This document shows, piece by piece, positions 1 through 8,800 of a stretch of 43,282 nt of DNA. Position 1 is the first letter of the stretch. Every line of letters starts with the position of its first letter. A program made the translations under genes and the position numbers. The notes under the pieces are model-generated. The model did not search any database and was not told the origin of the DNA. It saw only the letters and a program-made list of their open reading frames with translations. The stretch comes from Candidatus Poseidoniales archaeon (GTDB taxonomy: Archaea; Thermoplasmatota; Poseidoniia; Poseidoniales; Thalassarchaeaceae): assembly GCA_028821675.1 (NCBI GenBank), contig JAPKFG010000003.1:1-43282 (forward strand). Direction: 5' to 3'.

Positions 1-866
1 TCGATGTCCAACAAGGGATGATTCAGCGATTCGTGAACGACCTCTTCTGGGCCACGGTCACTCTCACCATACAGCATCATGGTGACGCCGCCACCCTTCA
101 TGATGGTTCGAACATCTGCGAAGTCGAGATTGATGAGGCTGGGCAGGGTGATTGTTTCGACAATTCCCTTGACGATTTCAGCAATCAATTGGTCCATGAT
201 GCTGAAGGCTTCGTCCAAAGGCAAGTTGGGCACATAGTGCAGGAGTCGGTTGTTGTCCAGAACCAGCACGGCATCTGCTTCTTGGCGCAGCGCTTCCAAT
301 CCTTCCAGAGCGCGCAGCATTCTCTGACGTCGCTCAACTTGGAAAGGCGTGGTCACTACAGCGACCACCAATGCACCGGAACGCTTGGCTTCCTCCGCCA
401 CAATCGGTGCGATTCCGGTTCCAGTTCCACCGCCTAGTCCAGCAGTGATGAAAACAAGGTCTGCTCCAGAGACAATCTGGGAAATGACGTCTCGTCCCGC
501 CTCGGCACACTTTCGTCCGGTGGAAGGGTCACCTCCAGCACCCAATCCTCGGGTGATGTGACGCCCGACCAGCAGTTTCTGCAGAGCTCGGGTGTGGTCA
601 AGATGTTGCTTGTCGGTGTTGATGGCGACTGTGATGGCACCTTCAACGCCAAGATGGGTGATTCTGTTCATCGTGTTGTTGCCTGAACCGCCACAACCGC
701 AGATGAGAATTCGTGGATCAGGGACACCAAAATTGGAGACATCCTCGTTGAGCAATGCTGTGGATTGATTGCTATTCAAGTCGCGCTTCAATTCGCCCAC
801 CAATTCTTCGTAGGCTGGTCCTAGCGGAGTCCCAGACCCCTTTTCAGTCACTTGTTCCCCATCCAT
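1..866 (-). CDS. ftsZ: Cell division GTPase FtsZ (C-terminus cut by window edge)
   Basis: Tubulin-family GTPase that polymerises into the cytokinetic ring at mid-cell. Translating the minus strand from the ATG at 866-864 gives 288 residues with no stop before the window edge. Visible motifs are the nucleotide-binding start [13 protein letters not shown], the tubulin signature [12 protein letters not shown], and the T7-loop [11 protein letters not shown] that completes the GTPase site of the adjoining subunit. The visible part ends in LLDID, which matches the family's PLLD block, so only the C-terminal domain is missing. About 50 residues precede the GTPase core, somewhat longer than usual. 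A dyad lies 11 bases upstream of the start and an A/T-rich TATA candidate near 915-925. I cannot tell FtsZ1 from FtsZ2. Confidence 0.97.
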   Translation of the reverse strand, partial: MDGEQVTEKGSGTPLGPAYEELVGELKRDLNSNQSTALLNEDVSNFGVPDPRILICGCGGSGNNTMNRITHLGVEGAITVAINTDKQHLDHTRALQKLLVGRHITRGLGAGGDPSTGRKCAEAGRDVISQIVSGADLVFITAGLGGGTGTGIAPIVAEEAKRSGALVVAVVTTPFQVERRQRMLRALEGLEALRQEADAVLVLDNNRLLHYVPNLPLDEAFSIMDQLIAEIVKGIVETITLPSLINLDFADVRTIMKGGGVTMMLYGESDRGPEEVVHESLNHPLLDI

Positions 867-876
867 GGTATCCACC

Positions 877-891
877 ACAGGTTACACCTGT
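877..891. promoter_or_regulatory. Perfect dyad upstream of ftsZ
   Basis: ACAGGT-TAC-ACCTGT is a perfect 6-bp inverted repeat with a 3-base spacer, between the ftsZ start codon and a possible TATA element (minus-strand AGTTAATACG, about 925-916). It could be a protein-binding operator near the transcription start or a hairpin at the 5' end of the ftsZ mRNA. The repeat is seen; its function is inferred. Confidence 0.4.
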
Positions 892-982
892 TATGTCGAG
901 TTCGTCTTGCACCTCGTATTAACTATCGTGGTTCAAGCCTGCTTAGGGACCCCAATTTCCGACTCTGTTTGTAAGCCCAGAA

Positions 983-1000
983 TTGTTGCGCTACGCACAA
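983..1000. repeat. Imperfect stem-loop between ftsZ and tRNA-Tyr
   Basis: TTG-T-TGCG, loop CTA, CGCA-CAA forms a 7-bp stem with one bulged T in the divergent gap between ftsZ and the tRNA. The bases ACAAATA (about 998-1004) lie roughly 26 upstream of the tRNA 5' end and could be its TATA element, so the stem may simply overlap promoter sequence. Weak evidence. Confidence 0.25.
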
Positions 1001-1029
1001 ATAGCCGTGGACGTTGGGCGGTTCAATAC

Positions 1030-1139
1030 CCGAGGTTAGCATAGCCTGGCCAATGCACCTGACTGTAGACGTGAAATCCACGGTTGTAGATAAGGCAGCC
1101 ATCAGGGAATCGCTGGTTCAAATCCGGCACCTCGGACCA
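1030..1139 (+). tRNA. tRNA-Tyr (anticodon GTA) with a 32-nt intron
   Basis: A full cloverleaf folds once a 32-nt insert is removed. The acceptor stem is CCGAGGT (1030-1036) with ACCTCGG (1129-1135), discriminator A1136 and an encoded CCA (1137-1139). The D stem is GCAT/ATGC, the anticodon stem CCTGA (1058-1062)/TCAGG (1102-1106), the anticodon GTA (1065-1067), and the T stem GCTGG/CCGGC with loop TTCAAAT. The C1-G72 pair and A73 are the archaeal tyrosine identity elements. The insert 1069-1100 falls between positions 37 and 38, the canonical archaeal intron site. Exon bases CTGT (1063-1066) can pair with intron GCAG (1095-1098), leaving 3-nt bulges AGA and CCA, as expected for a bulge-helix-bulge splicing motif. 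Confidence 0.95.
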
Positions 1140-1143
1140 CTTC

Positions 1144-1158
1144 CCTCCCTACGGGAGG
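1144..1158 (+). terminator. Stem-loop just downstream of tRNA-Tyr
   Basis: CCTCCC-TAC-GGGAGG is a perfect 6-bp stem with a 3-base loop, 5 bases after the tRNA CCA end and before the L15e promoter. There is no T-run after it, so it is not a classical intrinsic terminator. It may mark the tRNA 3' end or separate the two transcripts. It shares the apex CCCTACGGG with the hairpin before nuoA. Confidence 0.4.
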
Positions 1159-1180
1159 TCTTCGGATTCAGCGGGACGCT

Positions 1181-1190
1181 CATATAGGGG
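1181..1190 (+). promoter_or_regulatory. Probable TATA element of the L15e gene
   Basis: CATATAGGGG is the only TATA-like sequence in the gap before the L15e gene, about 45 bases ahead of the ATG. With the usual archaeal distance of about 26 bases, transcription would start near 1210, giving a short leader. The AGGGG run directly after the box recurs before the aIF1A and S2 genes. Confidence 0.45.
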
Positions 1191-1226
1191 GAGCAGGTCG
1201 GCGGAACGCTTCAAAGGGTGACTACC

Positions 1227-1817
1227 ATGGCTCGTTCACTATATCACGCCGTTCGCGAGACGTGGAAGCGTCCCAAAGATTCCATTCCTCAGGATTACCG
1301 CCGTAACCGTATGGCAGAGTGGCGTCGCGATCCGGTCATCAACCGAATCGAGCGTCCGACTCGCTTGGATGCTGCCCGTCGAATGGGCTACAAGGCCAAG
1401 CAAGGAGTTGTCATGGTTCGAACACGAGTTCGCCGTGGTGGATTGCGCAAGTCTAAGATCAACATGAAGCGAAAACCCAGCAAGATGGGTATGAAGAAAA
1501 TCACCATGGCCAAGAGCATTCAGCGAATCGCTGAGGAGCGCGTCGCACGCAAATTCCCGAACCTTGAGGTTCTCAACTCATACTGGGTTGGCGAAGACGG
1601 AAAGAACAAGTTTTACGAATGTATTCTCATCGATCCATCCCATCCTTCGATTCAGAACGACAAGCATCTCGGTTGGGTTACCGGAAGTCGACACTCCGGT
1701 CGCGTATACCGTGGCAAGACCAGCGCTGGCAAGCGCGGTCGTGGTCTGCGCAACAAGGGCAAGGGTGCTGAGAAGCTCCGTCCGTCCCTCAAGGCACACC
1801 AAAACCGTGGCAAGTAA
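1227..1817 (+). CDS. rpl15e: Large ribosomal subunit protein L15e
   Basis: Archaeal/eukaryotic protein of the 50S subunit, absent from bacteria, that binds 23S rRNA. The ATG at 1227 gives the family start [16 protein letters not shown]; an in-frame GTG at 1218 would add three untypical residues. The product is 196 residues, normal for the family. It is very basic, with [18 protein letters not shown] in the middle and the conserved end [10 protein letters not shown]...[12 protein letters not shown]. The gene stands between tRNA-Tyr and a PRC-barrel gene. A TATA-like box at 1182-1187 suggests its own promoter, and two small hairpins follow its stop codon. Confidence 0.97.
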   Translation: MARSLYHAVRETWKRPKDSIPQDYRRNRMAEWRRDPVINRIERPTRLDAARRMGYKAKQGVVMVRTRVRRGGLRKSKINMKRKPSKMGMKKITMAKSIQRIAEERVARKFPNLEVLNSYWVGEDGKNKFYECILIDPSHPSIQNDKHLGWVTGSRHSGRVYRGKTSAGKRGRGLRNKGKGAEKLRPSLKAHQNRGK

Positions 1818-1855
1818 GCCTGATTTCAGGCCGAAGGTTGATGGGCAGCCCCATC
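1818..1855 (+). terminator. Two tandem small stem-loops after L15e
   Basis: GCCTGA-TT-TCAGGC (1818-1831) begins at the base after the L15e TAA stop. GATGGG-CAGC-CCCATC (1840-1855) follows 8 bases later. Both stems are perfect 6-bp inverted repeats. No T-run follows, so a role in mRNA 3'-end formation or protection is inferred only from position. Confidence 0.4.
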
Positions 1856-1868
1856 TCACCGCTCGTTG

Positions 1869-2132
1869 ATGGGAGAAGCCGTTGTATCCGAACTTCGCGG
1901 TATGCCTGTCATATTGCCTGACGGCCGATTTCTAGGCACAGTTCACGATACTGTGGTCGATTCGACCGAATGGACCTGCACGCATCTGTTTGTCACCAAT
2001 CCTCCCGCTGATTTAGTCGAGGATCGCATTCATGTTGCCATTCCTTGGCGATGGGTTAGAGCGGTCGAAGATGTCGTTTTATTGCGGTGGTTTCCACCCA
2101 CACCCATTCCTCGTGAACCAGTGAACCCTTGA
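1869..2132 (+). CDS. PRC-barrel domain protein
   Basis: A small protein of 87 residues matching the archaeal stand-alone PRC-barrel, a six-strand beta-barrel known from photosynthetic reaction centre H and from RimM. Seen: the opening VVSELRGMPVILPDGRFLGTV followed by D-T-V-V-D-S-T and the later strand H-V-A-I-P-W-R-W-V-R-A-V-E-D-V-V-L-L. These archaeal barrels are thought to bind RNA or protein partners, but no biochemical role can be assigned here. ATG 1869 is preferred to the in-frame TTG three bases earlier; no clear ribosome site is visible. It lies 51 bases after L15e and before RNase Z, so a role in RNA metabolism is plausible but inferred. Confidence 0.8.
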   Translation: MGEAVVSELRGMPVILPDGRFLGTVHDTVVDSTEWTCTHLFVTNPPADLVEDRIHVAIPWRWVRAVEDVVLLRWFPPTPIPREPVNP

Positions 2133-2165
2133 AATGGGATGGGTTTCCCCAGAAGGTTGGGCTTT

Positions 2166-2181
2166 ACCTGCGAAAGCGGGT
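2166..2181 (+). repeat. GNRA-capped stem-loop before RNase Z
   Basis: ACCTGC-GAAA-GCGGGT forms a 6-bp stem (one G-U pair) closed by a GAAA tetraloop, 33 bases after the PRC-barrel stop and 29 bases before the RNase Z start. It may end the first mRNA or structure the leader of the second. Confidence 0.35.
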
Positions 2182-2210
2182 GTCGTTCTGTTGATGCGTG
2201 AGGGATATCA

Positions 2211-3317
2211 GTGTTTGAGTTGCATGTGCTGGGTACGTCTAGTGCCCGTTTCGCCCATGGCCGATCTGTCTCAGGCTCAGTGCTGAATACTCCCGGTGGC
2301 CTCGCTCTCATCGATTGTGGCGAAGGTATGCAGAAACGTATGTTGGATCACAATCGTACTCTCAAATCAAGTGGGTTAGAAAATCGAACTCGTATCTCTC
2401 GCGTGCGCGCGATTTTTCTGACCCACGGTCATCTGGACCACACTTGGGGCCTGTTGCCATTGTTACAGACACTGGATTTGGATGGTCGCCGCAATCGCAT
2501 GGTAGTCATGGGGCCATCCACACGGGCTGCCATTGATTGGGCCACGCAGCACCCCGGCGAAGCACCACCGGTGGATAGTGGAATATCTTCGACAGATTTT
2601 GCTATTCTATTTTCACAATGGCAAGCTATTGGAACCAAAGATGAGGATGCATCCTACAAGATTGATTGGGTTCTTCTTCCAATAGAGGATGATCAGCCGT
2701 TCAAATCTCCAATTCAACCTCTTGAAGGGGTGACCGTGACCATCGTTCCCACACACCACGGTGTCCCCTCGTGTGGCTATCACTTCGAGTCGAATGGGAA
2801 GGCGGGTCGATTTGATCGAGAGCGTGCAATAGAACTGGGGCTATCAGAGGCACAGATTGGTCAACTTGCAGGTGGTCAAGACGTGATTATTGATGATGAA
2901 TCTCTCTCCGCTGAGAGTTTCCGAGGAGAACCTCGGCCTGGATACAGTTTGATGGTGAGTGGAGATACGTCCCACGGCCCCATCGGATTTGATATCGCAA
3001 ATCTTCCTAGTGCTCCTCGCCTTCTGCTCCATGAAGCCACCTTCACGGCAGACAAGCAGGAAAAGGCGACGCAATATTACCATTCAACGGCAGCAGACGC
3101 TGCACGACACGCAACATCATGCAAGGCTAGTGCCCTTGCATTAACCCACTATTCCAGCCGAATCGAATCACTTTCCCCATTGGTTAGCGAGGCTCGAGAA
3201 CACTTCTCGGGTTCGGTCGCAGCCACTTTGGATGGCGATTGGTTTGAGATTGATGCAGAAGGTAACGTGTTCCATCACGTACAGGTGGAAAGCGGTTGGA
3301 ACACGATGAATCTGTGA
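2211..3317 (+). CDS. rnz: Ribonuclease Z, tRNA 3' endonuclease
   Basis: Metallo-beta-lactamase-fold zinc endonuclease that removes 3' trailers from pre-tRNAs. The sequence opens with FELHVLGTSSARF and IDCGEGMQKRM, typical of the family. The zinc motif H-x-H-x-D-H is THGHLDHTWG (His72, His74, Asp76, His77). Later metal or catalytic blocks are THHGVPSCGYHFE, VSGDTSHG, LLHEATF and the closing LTHYSSR. The 368 residues exceed the usual 300-320, with extra sequence mostly between the zinc motif and THHGV. The start is GTG, with GTGAGG about 10 bases upstream. The tRNA-Tyr here already encodes CCA, so such substrates may need trimming differently from CCA-less ones. Confidence 0.95.
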   Translation: MFELHVLGTSSARFAHGRSVSGSVLNTPGGLALIDCGEGMQKRMLDHNRTLKSSGLENRTRISRVRAIFLTHGHLDHTWGLLPLLQTLDLDGRRNRMVVMGPSTRAAIDWATQHPGEAPPVDSGISSTDFAILFSQWQAIGTKDEDASYKIDWVLLPIEDDQPFKSPIQPLEGVTVTIVPTHHGVPSCGYHFESNGKAGRFDRERAIELGLSEAQIGQLAGGQDVIIDDESLSAESFRGEPRPGYSLMVSGDTSHGPIGFDIANLPSAPRLLLHEATFTADKQEKATQYYHSTAADAARHATSCKASALALTHYSSRIESLSPLVSEAREHFSGSVAATLDGDWFEIDAEGNVFHHVQVESGWNTMNL

Positions 3318-3366
3318 TACACTGTCATGGGCGACCTTCAAACGTAAAAGAATCGAGCGTGTGAAT

Positions 3367-5778
3367 ATGCGACGCGCACGTGTGGTATTCTTTCTCGTCA
3401 CACTTCTTGTGATGTCCACCCTTCCTCTGGGTGCTGCTAGTGAAGGACGTTCCACAAACTGTGACACTACCGATATGGGCTCGATGCCCGATCCCATCAT
3501 GATAGGTGACCAGGAATGTGAGAAAATCGCATTGGGCATTTTGGCACCCGGCACCATAGTTGAATTCGATGTGACAGGCGATGTAAATTTTGATTTCCTC
3601 ATCTTCCGAAACGCTGCATTGCAAGTCTATGCAAACAACCAATCCTATCGCTCACCAACGTATTGGGCTGAGGAAACAGTGTTTGAGGACATGGTGGGTT
3701 CAGCACGTTGGCATTGGACAGTGCCCACCGATGAGGGTGCGAAGAATTGGTATGTTGTTCTGGATAATCTCGATCATCCAGGTGATGATGATCAAGGCGC
3801 ACAGGGTGGCAGTATGCTCCAGGTCAATCTCGACATTTCCTTCCCCTCTCAGAGTTATTGGACCATTCACGACGGTTTGGTCAATCTGGGGGTCAACAGT
3901 CACACGAAACTGGTGGATGAGAATTCCCTAATTCTCGATGAAGGCACACAGATTTCGATTAGTGCGATTCCGATGGCAGGTGACCCTGATCTCTTTCTAC
4001 TCACTGAGAATCAGCGGCTCAGTTACCTCGATGGCAATCCCCCAGAGTTCCGCATTACCGGTGCAGACCTTTTACAGATCACAAGTGAAGATAGCGTAGT
4101 CTGGACTGTCGATTCGACCTACGCAAATCAGCCTCTCTATCTCTACGCCGACAATGAGGATGGACCAACCGGTGGAGGTGACGGTTCAACAGAAGCGAGT
4201 TTCACGGTCATCGTTACCCTGATGCCGATTTTAGATGCAACCATCACCAGTGATGCCGCAACTACCCTAGATGTTGGTGAAACTGTGACTGTTTCTGCAA
4301 ACAGTACCCCCAATCTCTCCAATCAAGTCGACACCTCATCCTATGAGTGGGATTTGGATGATGATGGAACTTTTGAGTTGACACAATCGTGGGCCGAAAT
4401 CTCTTGGGCCGCTGAAGGTACTTTCAACGTCAATCTCCGCATCAATGGGGTCGATAGTCGAACTGACACGTCGTCAATATCCATCGATGTTGATGACGCA
4501 ACCGTGCCTACGCCAATCATCAATGGTGGCAACAATATTGTTCGCGGATTTGAAGAATCCTTCACGGTAACCAGTTCTTCTTTGGACAATTTTGGAATCG
4601 ATCGTGAGGAATGGTATGCCGATGAACTCCTCGTCCAATCGGATTCAGGCACCGGTAATTCGTTCACCTACAGTTTCTCTTCAGTTGGAAACCACAGTGT
4701 TGACTTGCGGGTTTACGATTCTGCGAATTTGACAGCCTCTTTGTCTATCGTTGTGGTCATTCAGGACCGAACCTCACCGGAGTTGGATCTCATCACTGGG
4801 CCCAAGGACGTGATGGCTGGAGAAGAGAACACATGGCGCCTCAATGCCACCGACCCGAATTCACCCGGCCTAACATGGAGTTGGGATTTCGATCGTTCCG
4901 TCGATATTGATCAGGATGGTGATACGACGAATGATGCTCAGGCGACCGGCGATTTGGTGACTTGGACGTTTACCAAGGGCGGTGATTACTCCATCACCTG
5001 CACAGTTACCAATGAACAGGGATTGTCATCTACTCGTGAATTGAATGTTCACGTAGAAGCTCAACCTTCTACCAAATCATCGGCGATGACGATGGTGTTT
5101 GCAGGTGGTGCTATTCTGTTGTCTCTTGCAGTTATTGCTGGTGGGATTTTCCTATTCCGAGCGATGGGGCAAAGACGCGCTCATCAAGAATTGATTGATT
5201 TGGAAGATGCTCGTCAGTCCGCAGAGGAAGCCGCAGCGGCTCACCAACCTGAACGCGATGAGCAATTGGCGATGTTCCAGAATAGAGGCGGCGGTGCCTC
5301 GAGTGGATTCCAACGAAGCGGAGGTGGCGATGAGATGGCTCAAATTGCTGGTGTAGGGTCTGGATATGGTGCTCAACAAGAGCCAGTTACAGTCCAACCT
5401 AGGGCCAGTGTTGACGATGATCTGCTTTCAGCTTTCGAAGAACCCGTTGCGACCCCCGTTGCTGAACCCGAACCTGAGCCCAAGCCGGATCCGAAACCTG
5501 CGGGTGTTCCAGCAGAACGTGCTAGTGTTCTTTCGGGCGGTATTCAACTTCCGGATGTGTTGAATCAACCTAGTCAACAAACTCCTCCTGCCACCGCCCC
5601 TGAACCTCAGTCAGCACCTGTGACAATTGCAGCCGCTCCTGTAGCCCCACAAACCACTGAGGTCGTCGGGAGTTGTGGGGAATGCGGTCAACATTACGCC
5701 GTCGATATGCCCCTGGATATTGAACAAGCACAAATCGATTGTCCAAAGTGTGGAAATCGAAGTACCATACGGCGTTGA
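3367..5778 (+). CDS. Cell-surface PKD-domain protein with membrane anchor and cytoplasmic zinc ribbon
   Basis: Exported protein of 803 residues. The N-terminus RRARVVFFLVTLLVMSTLPLGAAS is a signal peptide. The outer part is acidic and beta-rich, with at least three Ig/PKD-like repeats: one around YEWDLDDDGTFEL, one around EEWYADELLVQSD, and one around LTWSWDFDRSVDIDQDGD. A membrane helix (about residues 575-597) ends in basic residues, so the tail is cytoplasmic. The tail has a Pro/Glu/Ala-rich linker and ends in a zinc ribbon, C-x2-C (CGEC) and C-x2-C (CPKC). ATG 3367 is chosen over an in-frame GTG at 3361. Such domains usually mediate adhesion or ligand binding; the specific role is unknown. 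It heads a run of five exported-protein genes. Confidence 0.85.
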   Translation: MRRARVVFFLVTLLVMSTLPLGAASEGRSTNCDTTDMGSMPDPIMIGDQECEKIALGILAPGTIVEFDVTGDVNFDFLIFRNAALQVYANNQSYRSPTYWAEETVFEDMVGSARWHWTVPTDEGAKNWYVVLDNLDHPGDDDQGAQGGSMLQVNLDISFPSQSYWTIHDGLVNLGVNSHTKLVDENSLILDEGTQISISAIPMAGDPDLFLLTENQRLSYLDGNPPEFRITGADLLQITSEDSVVWTVDSTYANQPLYLYADNEDGPTGGGDGSTEASFTVIVTLMPILDATITSDAATTLDVGETVTVSANSTPNLSNQVDTSSYEWDLDDDGTFELTQSWAEISWAAEGTFNVNLRINGVDSRTDTSSISIDVDDATVPTPIINGGNNIVRGFEESFTVTSSSLDNFGIDREEWYADELLVQSDSGTGNSFTYSFSSVGNHSVDLRVYDSANLTASLSIVVVIQDRTSPELDLITGPKDVMAGEENTWRLNATDPNSPGLTWSWDFDRSVDIDQDGDTTNDAQATGDLVTWTFTKGGDYSITCTVTNEQGLSSTRELNVHVEAQPSTKSSAMTMVFAGGAILLSLAVIAGGIFLFRAMGQRRAHQELIDLEDARQSAEEAAAAHQPERDEQLAMFQNRGGGASSGFQRSGGGDEMAQIAGVGSGYGAQQEPVTVQPRASVDDDLLSAFEEPVATPVAEPEPEPKPDPKPAGVPAERASVLSGGIQLPDVLNQPSQQTPPATAPEPQSAPVTIAAAPVAPQTTEVVGSCGECGQHYAVDMPLDIEQAQIDCPKCGNRSTIRR

Positions 5779-5810
5779 GAGTCCATTGTGAACGTCATTC
5801 CCTCGCGCAC

Positions 5811-5827
5811 AAGGGTCGAAGACCCTT
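5811..5827 (+). repeat. Perfect 7-bp stem-loop before the 1467-residue protein gene
   Basis: AAGGGTC-GAA-GACCCTT lies 32 bases after the PKD-protein stop and about 30 bases before the next likely start, followed by TAGGAGGAGC, which contains a ribosome-site-like GGAGGAG. It fits either a 3'-end hairpin or a leader structure next to the ribosome site. Confidence 0.4.
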
Positions 5828-5857
5828 TAGGAGGAGCAAGCGGCAGTGTGTACCAAC

Positions 5858-8800
5858 ATGGAGGATAGTACGCGTATCATTTTGGCAGCGCCCCGCGCTC
5901 GAGATCGAACCTCTGTGGCACTCGTCCTCGTCCTAATTCTTCCAATGCTGACTCCTTTCATGGCCGTAGAGGCCGCTCAAGTTCGGGCTGAAGATTTCGG
6001 GATTGTCGCTGAACTCCACGATGTTCTGGCGACCCGTGACTTGATGCTTGACAGTGACCAGATTGAATTACAGGCTGAGAATTCTCTTTCGCCGGTTCGC
6101 AATGGAGTACGTTCCATCGGTTCTCAGGATCCGTTAACTCACATAGATACAGCTCTGGATGGGTTGGTTGTCCAACCCTCCGCTCCAATGGGGGTTGATC
6201 ATCCCAAACCGATTGACATCTTGCTAGGTGATGATGCCCCACCCGGTTTGGTTGACACGATTTGGGGGACATTGGTCAATCTCACCGACTACATCATTTG
6301 GTCAGAATATCAAGCACAGAACAATGGACCCAACCACGAGAAATTCACGGTTGTCCCATTCTCATCGTCTCTACTGAGTCTGTTCAGCCAAGATCCATTG
6401 ATGCATGAAATCGATATCGATGGCGATGATGATCCGAATACACTCACTGTGGAAAACCCTGACATTCGTGTCGGTTTGACAATCGGTTTCGATGCATCCC
6501 CCGGAGTCGGGTGGGGTGTCATGGGCTCTCCACTCCCGACTCAATTGTGGTTGGAACCAACGATTGAATATCGAGTCGAAGTCATCAATCCATCCGCCCA
6601 AATTTGGAGTGTGATGGAAACCTTGGAAGTCGCTTTGATGAAACCCTTCGCTTACGGAATCAATCCAACTGCATCGGGTGAATCATACGTTTGGTTGATT
6701 GATTCACACTTCACCATCCCACCGACCGATTGGGCCCTCCAAGTAGGATTTGAACGATTCTGGTTTGATTTATCTTCAGCAGGAACTGAAGTATTGTCTG
6801 CATTGGCTTTGCTAGCCTCAGGATTTTCAGGTACGCCTGGTAACTCAACAGACACAGGAATCACTATTGCTGCACTCTCTGCACCTATTTCCATCCAAAT
6901 AGACAATGATGGACAAACTCAGTGTCCACCACATTACCAACCCAATGCGTATCACCTCAACGCCTCTTGGAGCCACGATTGTCGAATTGGTGTTGGGTTT
7001 GGTTACGGTCATTTCGCACCAGTAGACAGCAACAATAACAGGGAACTCTGGGAGTTGTCCTATCTTGAAGTCGGAGTCCACCCCAATTCAACTGCATACC
7101 GATTGCCAGCGATTGTTGATTTGACGATTCGAACGGACAACGTCCTTCCGACCGGTTCGGGTACAATCGGTGAAGATGGTCTTACATCAATCGAATATTA
7201 TGCTGATGAGCGTGCTGATTTGTGGCTGCATTTCCATGAGAATAAAAGTGCCTTCAGGGAGAGTTCATCCGAACCCTACGGCAATGTCAGTGAAACCTTG
7301 GTCTGGCTGCGTGGTATGCCTTCTGGGACGATGACACCGCTGGAAATTGAACGATGTTTCCAGATGTTGGGAAGTGCTTCCCAGCCCGAACTTCCAGGGC
7401 AATTGCCAAGTCGTCTATCGTTGATTCTCGGCATCAAGAATTTCACTCGCGATTCAACACCGAACGTCAATGACCCAACGCTCCCCATCGACCCTCAAAA
7501 TCCACCCAATACTTTGGTGCTGTTACGTTCAACACAATCGGTCACATCGTTGGAGTATGTTTCTTGGTTTCAACGCGAGGGTGTTGAAACAGATTATCGA
7601 ATGACACGGATGAATGCAGAAAATTTGCCCAAAGGTCTCCTTCTCTACGGAGATTTCTGGCTCGGTGGTAGCGATGAGCAAGAGGTGGGGACATTAGACG
7701 ACAGCCTCGATATTTTCTCCAAGATTCTCGATGTGACGATTCTCGCTGTTGTCGATCTCTTCATTGACGTCTCAAACATCATCAACAGCATCCCCAATGC
7801 TCTGGTCGATGTGATTAGTGGCAGTACGGGCAGTGCTACACAAGGGACTTCAATCCATCTAGAGTTGCTCACCCATTTCGAAGTGGGCCGTCAACCCATG
7901 CCCATAGGTCTTCTTCAATTGTCGATGGGTTCAACCGATTTTCCGATTGCTTATGGCCCACATTTGCTGTTGGCCGATGACAAGAGTACGACGGTTGTTC
8001 AAGGTCGAAATGGAGAGGTCGACAAACTGGTCCCAATCTCCATGAGTTTGCATCATGAAGGACTTCACTCACTCCACATCATCGATGATGCCGCGGCTCA
8101 ATCTCAGCAGATTTCGATGGGTGCAATTGGCGGCGACCCATTGCGAGTTATCTTCCTTGAACATCATGATGATGAATTTGGGAACATAGATATTCCAAAC
8201 AGCGATTTCCAATACGTCTACCTCTCTGACCATCCAGCTTCTCTTGACATCAACGTCACAGAATCCGAACTCACCTTCACCTCGGATCGGGACATCGTCG
8301 AAGTCGTTTATGCGGGTCGCGAAGGACAGCAAAGACAGGTCTTGGACATCGACATGTTGCCCGGCAATTTCACGATGGCAATTGGTGATGACGTCTCTTG
8401 GATATCTCAGACCCCAATCGGCTCTCTGTCTTTGATGATTTCAAACGCCACTGATCCCAAGACCATGGATGGTGATCATTTCCTCTTCATGCAAGACCAA
8501 GATGCTGGCGAAGCCACGCTATCTGCCCGCGTACACGGAATCACGGAAGTGGGCTTCCTCGGTGCGGAGATGCCCGGCGTTACTGGTGAAGCTGGTCGTG
8601 GAACTGGATTCCTCGTTGGACCGGGTGATTCTCCATTCCACGCGGTGATTTTGGATCAGACGACTCACGAATCACCAGCCGACGGATTGACAGCTCACGT
8701 TCTCATCGATCCTTTGCCCTCAAATATCGCACTTGAGGTGCCACAAGGTGGTGTTGGGGAAGCCAGTGCTCTGGATGTCCCACAATTCACCACCGACGAA

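Noticed and set aside
18-652. Open frames on both strands in the first 650 bases
   Set aside because: The minus-strand frame that encodes FtsZ is continuous from 866 to the edge with all family motifs; the others overlap it and lack recognisable sequence.
1144-1158. Classical intrinsic terminator after tRNA-Tyr
   Set aside because: The stem is good but no T-run follows within 15 bases, so only a stem-loop is claimed.
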